From NCBI GenBank assembly GCA_020284085.1, contig JACEVL010000520.1:422501-486500 (forward strand): a stretch of 64,000 nt of DNA, given 5' to 3'. Shown piece after piece: positions 57,480 through 64,000 of the stretch (within the stretch, counting starts at the first letter, position 1; each line of letters opens with the position of its first letter). The translations under genes and the position numbers were made by a program. The stretch is from Aporrectodea caliginosa. Lineage: Eukaryota; Annelida; Clitellata; Crassiclitellata; Lumbricidae. The notes beneath the pieces are model-generated. The model was given only the letters and a program-made list of their open reading frames with translations. It was not told where the DNA came from and searched no databases.

Positions 57480-57729
57480 CCTTAAGTTTAATAGTCTTCA
57501 TCAAACTCTTCCAAAGGAGCGAACCACTTGTGCACATCCTGTACTACAAACTCAATGAACGCATTCGCCGTATGATGGCAAAATTCATGAAATCTAGTAT
57601 AGTTTAAGGCAAAGAAGGTGCTGATTTGGTTGCCATTAAATGTAACGATGAAGAAAACTGGTCGTCTGTGCACTTGAAGAAGATCACACAAATGACTTAT
57701 ATGTGTGATAGGGTGCAGGTAGTCTAAGA
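57480..57729 (+). pseudogene. Transposase remnant, left part
   Basis: The plus strand reads FIKLFQRSEPLVHILYYKLN and RRMMAKFMKS, interrupted by a TAA and followed by KCNDEENWSSVHLKKI. These resemble a block of hAT-like (DUF4371-related) transposases. The remnant is cut at 57729 by a hAT insertion and continues at 59077. Confidence 0.6.
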
Positions 57730-57969
57730 CAGGGGTTTTCAAACTGTGGTACGCGTACCCCTGGGGGTACGCCAGGTGTCGCTAAGGGGTACGCGAAGAA
57801 TTTCAAAAAATAAAAATTTTCTATAAGTTTATGGACTTCATGTCCATCTTTCTTTCATTAGCTATTCTACGTCCACCGTTCGCCTTATTTTTCTGTACAT
57901 TTCTTTGAGTTTATGCCATCGGATGTAGTGTTGTATTACTTTCAAAATTCCTGAACGAATAGAATATAA

Positions 57970-58490
57970 AGTCCTATGACTCCTATCCCTCACCTACAAC
58001 ACACTTCAATCCTCCCAGCCCTCGTATCTCCGCCAGTTGTTCACGGTCCAACTTCTTCGTTCAACCCGTTCATCTTCCACCTCACACTGCTCCGCCCTTT
58101 CGTCACCTCATCGCTTAAATTTGCAAATCGCTCCATATAGCCATAGCTGTACCGCCTCTTTGGAATAAACTCCCGCCTGTGCTAGGACAAATATCCGATC
58201 CATCCCACGAACTCACCAAAACCTCACCTCTTGCTATCTCTCCACAGGTCTTCCACTTAAAACTGAAAACACTGCTTTTTCACAAATCCTATCCCGATAC
58301 CTTCTCCTCCCCTCCCTCGCCATTTCAACTCTAAACATCATCCACTGCCTGCCTGACTCTCTGGATGTTGACCCACTGCCTATCGATTCTGTTTTGATTA
58401 AGCGCCTGTGAATAAGCTGGTTCCCGCGACTTCGCTTTTGTGGCGCTCTAGAAATATCGAGTTTACGATTACGATTACGATGTTGCCGGC
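57970..58490 (+). mobile_element. CR1/L2-like LINE 3' end with family T tail (copy 5)
   Basis: The plus-strand LTYNTLQSSQPSYLRQLF block is followed by AVPPLWNKLPPV and FHLKLKTLLF, the final ORF2 blocks of CR1/L2-like LINEs, with frameshifts. Directly downstream comes the family T tail (GCGCCTGTGAATAAGCTGGT, GGCGCTCTAGAAATAT, TTACGATTACGATTACGA). This is the copy that ties the tail family to LINE coding sequence. Confidence 0.8.
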
Positions 58491-58815
58491 TGATTTTTCA
58501 GTCCAGGAAAGAGACCAGTTTGTTGAACTATCATGTTATGGTGGATTGAAGAACGAATTCAAGAAAGACATGTGTGATTTTTGGCTGAAACAAGGAGACG
58601 AATATAGATTAATTTCTGGCCGAGCTTCAAAATTTTGATTCCTTTCAGTACGTCATAATTATCTGTGTGAAACAGGTTTTTCAGCTATGCTTGCGATCAA
58701 AAACAAATACAGAACAAAGCTTGAACTCGAACCAGATTTGCGTTTGAAATTGACAAATATTAAACCAGATATTGTAAATCTGTGCTTGTCAAAACAAGCC
58801 CGCTGCTCACATTAA
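58485..58815 (+). pseudogene. hAT transposase C-terminal fragment
   Basis: Contains ADFSVQERDQFVELSCYGGL, FWLKQGDEYRLISGRA and, after a frame break, CETGFSAMLAIKNKYRTKLE with LEPDLRLKLTNIKPDI. This is the dimerisation end of ZBED5/SCAND3-type hAT transposases. It ends at a stop near 58815. Confidence 0.85.
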
Positions 58816-59076
58816 AACTTTCTAATAGTGATTTATTTTATTTTTTTTTTTTTTGATATGACTACATTCTTAAATTAAAATTATATTACTTTTAAAATTT
58901 TCTACCTATGACTAATATATAATACCCGGTTTGCAACAGTGATTAAAAGGAGTTGTTAATTGCAAGGGGACATCATGACGCTCGCATGTTGTTTTTGGTC
59001 GAACCTTGTTGGGGGTACGCCAAAATTCAATTTTTGTACCTGGGGGTACAATAAAAATAAAGTTTGAAAACCGCTG

Positions 59077-59850
59077 GTCTAAGAGTGGTTTCCGTACATG
59101 TGTGACCAGAGCCTTGATCCTCTCTTCTGGAAACATATGCCACATATGCCAGTACTGGCACGAAGTTTCTGAAGTGCAAGACGGGATTGGTGGAATGAAA
59201 CATGCTAATCTGGCATAATATGTTCAGGAGGCAGCTCTGACACAATCGCACAGCAATGCTACCCCAGAACGTGGTTTCTCTGTGAACAATGCCTTGTTAG
59301 GCAGAGACATTATATCTCTAAGTGAGAAGGCAATCATTGCTGCACGGACTGTGAAAGATACTGTTAAGATTTTTCGATCTTTTACTGAAGTGCCTATTAA
59401 TAAGGATATAATCGATGCAGCAAGAAAGGTGCATTCCGAATATCAGCTCTATTTGGAAGAACAACACAAACAGGAGGCAATTGCACTGCAGGAGAAGGTT
59501 GACCTGGAAAAGCAACAGGAGAGTGAAAGAGATGTATAGAAGAAGAAGAATTCTATACTTGCAGAACTGAAAGAAGAAAAATCGGAATTGGAGCATATTC
59601 ATGATCTTGAAGTTCAGTGAAGGAGCTCATAAATGAAGCTTCTCAAAAGATATTTGCAGCAATTGACTCAAAGAATATGCAGTCTGTAAAGGTAGTACAA
59701 ATGATGTTAAAAGCCGCAAATGAAAAATTGCAAGAAGTGTCCAAGAAGCTGGATGCAGCAGGTGCTAATCAAACGAATCTCAAGAAAAGACTAGAAGGCA
59801 GCAATGCACAGGAAGCGACTGAATCGAAGAAGAAAAAGACTGTTGGTTAG
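59077..59850 (+). pseudogene. Transposase remnant, right part
   Basis: Peptide NATPERGFSVNNALLGRDII followed by SEKAIIAARTVKDTVKIF and VPINKDIIDAARKVHSEYQL, then a Lys/Glu/Gln-rich coiled-coil-like tail with stops (59539 and 59617). The ERGFSVN block is a C-terminal signature of hAT-related transposases. It joins the 57480-57729 part when the hAT insertion is removed. Confidence 0.65.
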
Positions 59851-60467
59851 TCTGTTTATCTATTCAATTGCAAGTATGTGTGTGTAGACATTATGGTACT
59901 AGCAGGCATTACGGTGCAAGTGTTTTGTTTTGGGGCAAAAAAATATATAAACTGAGAATAAATAAAGGGAGAATTGGAGCAGCTATTAGCGGAGGAGGAG
60001 GCTGCTAATTAAATAGTTAAACCAGAAATACATTGACCTCATATTGAAACAAATTATCAGAATTGGCGTTTATCATGCAAAAATTGTCATTTTGTTTGCG
60101 ATTAAAATGTCCTGAAATTTTCCTACAATTGTGTCCTGAAATCTGATTTTTGAAGTTGGACCTCTGTTGCAGTGTTCAGTTGGACATTAAAGAAATGCAT
60201 CCTGAACGCATCCTGATTACTATATTGCACTATCACACATTTTGGTGAAACCTTTGGACTAAATCAGCATGGTCCCTAGTATACAATTATGTTGCAGCAA
60301 TTTATTAGCTATCACGATTCATTGAATTTTGCTGTTACATTACAAAAACCGCTTTGGGATTGGATGCTAATCATACAGCAGTATAATACTGTAGAGGACT
60401 CACCCTCCCCTTTCTTCTTGTACCTACTTGCTCATCAACTCTGCCCACATCTACTCAGCCTGAGTCT
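59851..60467. other. No gene recognised
   Basis: The frame at 60289-60537 runs into the repeat-phrase end and has no motif. Confidence 0.45.
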
Positions 60468-61554
60468 AGGACATTACCCTTGGACATTATCCCTGCCATT
60501 ACCCCTCTGCCAATACCCTTTGCAATTACCCCCGTAAGATATTTCGCCCCTGCCATTCGCCCCCGGCATGTAATATATATATATTATATTGTCTACATAT
60601 ATATTATATGTATTATATTTATTATTTATTTATAATATAAATTATATTAATACATTTGTTATCTTGCATCTTGTGTGCCTGCGCTTCTGTTTATATCATT
60701 CTAAGTAGCTGACACTAATAAGTACACTTAAATTAAATTGTGGGCCGGTAATGAGCCAGTAGGGTGCAGTGCCCAGCCAGCCTAACACCCTGTGGAAATA
60801 TAATAATTAATTAGTGTTACATTGCCTACTAATATTTACTTGTTATTTAATTTAATTTCAGTTTACTTATTAGGCAATTCATACAATCTAATATTTCCAT
60901 GCCAATGTCCCGAGATATTCTACCCTCCTTAAAGCATATCACCCGGATGGAATGAACAGGTTTAGAGTATCCGGGGGGATAAACCATTCTATCCCCCCAT
61001 CGTCATACGCATCACGATAGTCAAGACGAAAATCCAGTCAAAATCACCAAAAACGAATTAAATAAATTTCAGGTCGACGTACAACAAACTAAAGATACGC
61101 AACTTAAAATATTTTATGTGTACAATAAATCTAAATAGTACGACTGAATACACTTAGAAACCGCCAAAAATGCAAACTAAACCGAATACACCATTTCGCT
61201 AAGGGGATGTATGGTGGACACTATTTTGAGACACCGGCGCCTGTCTGTGTCACAAAGACATTTTGGAACATTTACGTGGAATTTCTCATGCTCACAATAT
61301 TCAGTTTTGAACGTATCTGACAATAACTTGGCATAATTTTCCATATTAAAGGAATTTCTGCCTTTTTAAATTCATGCAAAATTCAGTTCTAACTTTTAAT
61401 ATATTTCACATTAAACGAGTAAAGTAATTTTTTCCTTATTATTGCAGGGATAAGGGCGGGGGTAATGGCAGAGGGTAATGGCAGGGGTAATATCCTATGG
61501 AGGTAATTGCAGGGGTGAGGTAATGGCAAGGGGTAATGTCCGGAAGGTAATGTC

Positions 61555-62445
61555 TAAAATATTAGAATTAAACTGTACTATTCGTTAGTATATCCATACC
61601 TCTCGTATTGTAATATAGTATGGGCTTCCACATATGCTACTAGATTACACAGATTAAATGTTTTGCAAAAGAGAGCTGTCCGTCTGGTTGCAGGGGTTCC
61701 ATATGGCTCTCACACTGCTCACATCTTCACAACCCTTAAAATTTTAAAAATTGACCAAATTGGTATTTTTCAAATTGGGGAATTTATGTATCGTTTTGAC
61801 CGAAACCTTCTGCCTTCTATTTACAAACATTACTTTCAACTCTCATCTCAGATCCATCCGTATTTTACTAGAAACTCTAGCTCTTATCGCCGCACCTATG
61901 CCCGCACGAATACACGTCTCTTCTCTATTAAATCAATTGGAGTAGTGATCTGGGAAAAAATTCCTATGGAAATTCGCTTATCCCCCAGCATCTGGGTATT
62001 CAAAAAGAAATTACGCACCTACCTTATACAATGTACTGTATTACAAACGACCTTGTCTGACCTTTCGCCTGATTCTTGTGCATGGTAGTAGACCTACCTA
62101 ATCTCTACTTGTAAGCTAGTTAAGTATTTTTGTTTTATATTGTATATTGACTCAACAGTGTTGAGCAACTGTTTCAGTTTCGCTTTCCTTTTCTTGTTTT
62201 CCTGTTTTTGGTTCATTTAGTTTCTTTTCTGTTTTTTTACTTTAACATTCACTTGGTCACTGCAAGTATGTTTTCAATTATAATCTTTCTTTAAAGGCCA
62301 CCATTAATTTTCTAATGTAATCTGTAATTTGGTGTCCCTACTTAGCGGGATTCTTTATCCCTTTAGGGCCTCCTTTTTTTGTAGCCGTGTTGAAATTTAT
62401 ATGTAAACCTGATGATTTTGTTAATTTGGTTGCAAAATAAACATG

Positions 62446-62500
<55 letters not shown>
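61555..62500 (+). mobile_element. LINE 3' end with 49-bp target duplication and (GATT)n tail
   Basis: An open frame of 141 codons (61663-62088) reads RAVRLVAGVPYGSHTAHIFT, KIDQIGIFQIGEFMY and FKKKLRTYLI, the last ORF2 region of a Rex1/CR1-like LINE, without a frameshift. The 3' UTR ends AATAAACATGTTGATTGATT and a (GATT)n tail. The 49-base string starting ATTGCAGGGGTGAGG and ending GGTAATGTC is identical at 61506-61554 and 62501-62549. The open frame and perfect duplication suggest a fairly recent, 5'-truncated insertion. Confidence 0.88.

Positions 62501-62503
<3 letters not shown>
62445..62503. repeat. (GATT)n tail
   Basis: About 14 GATT units forming the 3' tail of the LINE. Confidence 0.97.
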
Positions 62504-62504
<1 letters not shown>

Positions 62505-62551
62505 CAGGGGTGAGGTAATGGCAAGGGGTAATGTCCGGAAGGTAATGTCCT

Positions 62552-63245
62552 GCTCGCAGTCAACCTATGCCTATCTATCGGCTACCGTCTACCTCATCTA
62601 CTCTGCCTACATCTACTTAGCCTATGACCTACATCTACTCTGCCTACATCTACTTGCCCTATGACCTACTTTAGCCTACACCTACATACCATCTACCTAC
62701 TTAAGGGGTACAAAGAGCTCTGCTTGCTGCAGAAAGACGACTCCGACACTAATCATCTTCGATATGAAAAAGTGTCGTTAAGCCCAAGTACACACGCAGA
62801 AAGACGAAGCTCCGCCAATGGACGTCCGTGCGTTGCACAACCGTGCTTAGTGCCAGCCAGTGCCAGTCCCAAGCCTGGAGGAAGGAGGGCGACGCCAATG
62901 GTCTTTGTTACCACACAGCTAGTCGTTAAAAAGAAAAATCAATCAGAAAGACAAAGACGACGAGAAAACAGTCTTAAGATTCGGCCTCGAGCATGGCATC
63001 GGTCTAGAGATTCGACTGGAACGGGAGAGAGAGGACACTTACGGATGCCTGCTCGTGGGGTCATTGCTACCTTAAGATCGTTGCCTCAGTATCCTTCTCC
63101 GCTGCCTAAGACTTGCGGCCTTTACTCATAACCCAGGCAGGGTCTCGTTATAAACCAGAAATTTGTTTTGTTGCAGAAAATTAGCAAAGTATAACACTCA
63201 GTAGACCTCATGCTACATTCGTATCCCCATTTCCGGGCTATAGTT
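62552..63245. other. CTACATCTACTCTGCC repeats, then unassigned frame
   Basis: Bases 62576-62700 are CTACATCTACTCTGCC-like units, related to sequence just left of the element at 60.42-60.46 kb. The 156-codon frame 62661-63131 (RQRRREN, KPGGRRATP) has no recognisable domain and starts inside the repeat; it is not called as a gene. Confidence 0.45.
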
Positions 63246-63249
63246 AACC

Positions 63250-63830
63250 GCATTCTAGGTAAATAGTCTTCCTGGCGAATAATGACTGGACCAGAGTTCT
63301 CTGTGTTTTCTGTCCTTTTCACAGCCACTCGCTATCTTTCTCCTTCTCTCTCTCTCCCCTCCCTCAAAGACTCCCTTCTAATTATTCCTCCACCTTTCGC
63401 GATCAATTTTCCCCTCCTTTTCCCCCTCCCCTTTAGCTCAGTCATTCTTTCCTTCTTTCATCTCCCTAATTTACTTCGCTTTTATTTCTCTTCGTCCCTG
63501 CCTCGGCCTCATTCTTTTTAACAAAGAGTGTTTGAAGCAACAAGACTCGGTCCATAATGAAGCGATCTGTAATTCATGTTCCATTGGAAAAGTGGTCATG
63601 CACCACCGACAAAAATCAATCATCACTATGCTCATGATTACCACGGACTATGAAAACTAGGAGACATGCTTCAATCGCCGCCGAAAACTGCTTTTGTGAG
63701 ACCGATTCTATCACAATGCATACGTTTTGCCCGTTAGGCTATTATAGTTGACACTTCAATACAATGAATGATTAGCAAACAACTTCCTCCGCAAAATAAA
63801 TGTCATCGAAGCGTGGGATTCAAGGGATCG
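63250..63830. repeat. Dispersed repeat, inverted partner of 38.69-39.26 kb
   Basis: Collinear on the opposite strand with 38690-39255. It includes a pyrimidine-rich TCCCCTCCCTCAAAGACTCC stretch. Confidence 0.65.
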
Positions 63831-64000
63831 CTGATTGAAACTAGATGCATTTAGAGTCGTGTCGTTACTGGTTTCATTGAGTCTGTGAAACCGTTTTAGT
63901 ATCCACACTCACAATAGGTTTGCGCGTTTCATTTGCACATAATCTAATATCACCGCTTCTCCATATTTATATTGCTGAGCGGTGACAGAAGCGTTACGTC

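Larger units (their letters stand above)
57730..59076 (+). mobile_element. hAT transposon fragment, 8-bp TSD, containing a LINE
   Basis: Ends CAGGGGTTTTCAAACTG and (reverse complement) CAGCGGTTTTCAAACTT. Exact duplication GTCTAAGA at 57722-57729 and 59077-59084. GGGGGTACGCC-type subterminal motifs occur at both ends. Inside are a LINE 3' end (57.97-58.49 kb) and the C-terminal transposase remnant. The termini resemble those of the hAT at 3.99 kb, so the two are related families; that copy keeps only the N-terminus and this one only the C-terminus. Confidence 0.93.
60468..62551. mobile_element. Element with repeated-phrase inverted ends (GGTAATGTCC type), hit by a LINE
   Basis: The left end reads AGGACATTACCC, TTGGACATTATCCC, TGCCATTACCCC and CAATTACCCCC. 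The right end read in reverse gives AGGACATTACC, CGGACATTACCCC, TGCCATTACC and CAATTACC. Both are arrays of variant NCATTACCCC phrases in inverted orientation. The right array is split by a LINE (61555-62500). The interior (60.57-61.44 kb) is AT-rich and non-coding. No target duplication was found. Confidence 0.7.

Noticed and set aside
62661..63131. 156-codon plus-strand frame
   Set aside because: Starts inside a CTACATCTACTCTGCC repeat and shows no recognisable domain.

Overview
The window looks like about 64 kb of nuclear DNA from an invertebrate animal with a repeat-rich genome. This rests on an exon-1-like tropomyosin reading frame with a splice donor, a cluster of degenerin/epithelial sodium channel (DEG/ENaC) genes, a Mab-21/cGAS-like gene, many retroelement and hAT fragments, tRNA-derived SINEs and long microsatellites. 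The phylum cannot be fixed from sequence alone. The Ty3/gypsy-type element with an integrase-before-reverse-transcriptase order is reminiscent of the Gmr1 group, first described from deuterostomes, but that is only a hint.

Left part (1 to about 24 kb): mostly mobile elements and simple repeats around two host genes. The Mab-21/cGAS-like gene is at 13.6-14.9 kb (+) and tropomyosin exon 1 at 19.09-19.21 kb (+). A DNA transposon family (here called X) occurs twice, at 1.86 and 21.08 kb. One copy carries a nested hAT with an exact 8-bp target duplication. The other carries a 211-bp hAT MITE whose empty site is seen in the first copy. CR1/L2-like and RTE-like LINE ends, SINEs and MITEs fill much of the rest.

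Middle (24.6-27.2 kb): a broken Ty3/gypsy-type pol on the minus strand, read integrase, then reverse transcriptase, then RNase H, next to a 408-base assembly gap.

Right part (27.6-56.4 kb): four intact, intronless DEG/ENaC genes, two on the minus strand (A 27.6-29.2, B 36.3-37.9) and two on the plus strand (C 47.3-48.8, D 54.9-56.4). At least five broken relatives lie between or near them (34.6, 39.8-40.3, 42.6-43.3, 45.4-45.9 and 53.2 kb). Flanking DNA is duplicated with them, so the array grew by DNA-level duplication rather than retroposition. All four proteins share two membrane helices, a Cys-rich extracellular domain and an unusual Lys-Gly in place of the N-terminal His-Gly gating motif. 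Gene A also has Gly-Ile-Tyr where the Gly-x-Ser selectivity filter is expected. Such proteins form trimeric sodium channels, so co-expressed paralogues could mix subunits; that is inference.

Far right (57-64 kb): nested transposons. A hAT sits inside an older transposase remnant and itself contains a LINE. A second element with phrase-like repeated termini was hit by a LINE that made a 49-bp target duplication. No rRNA gene, functional tRNA gene or CRISPR array was seen.
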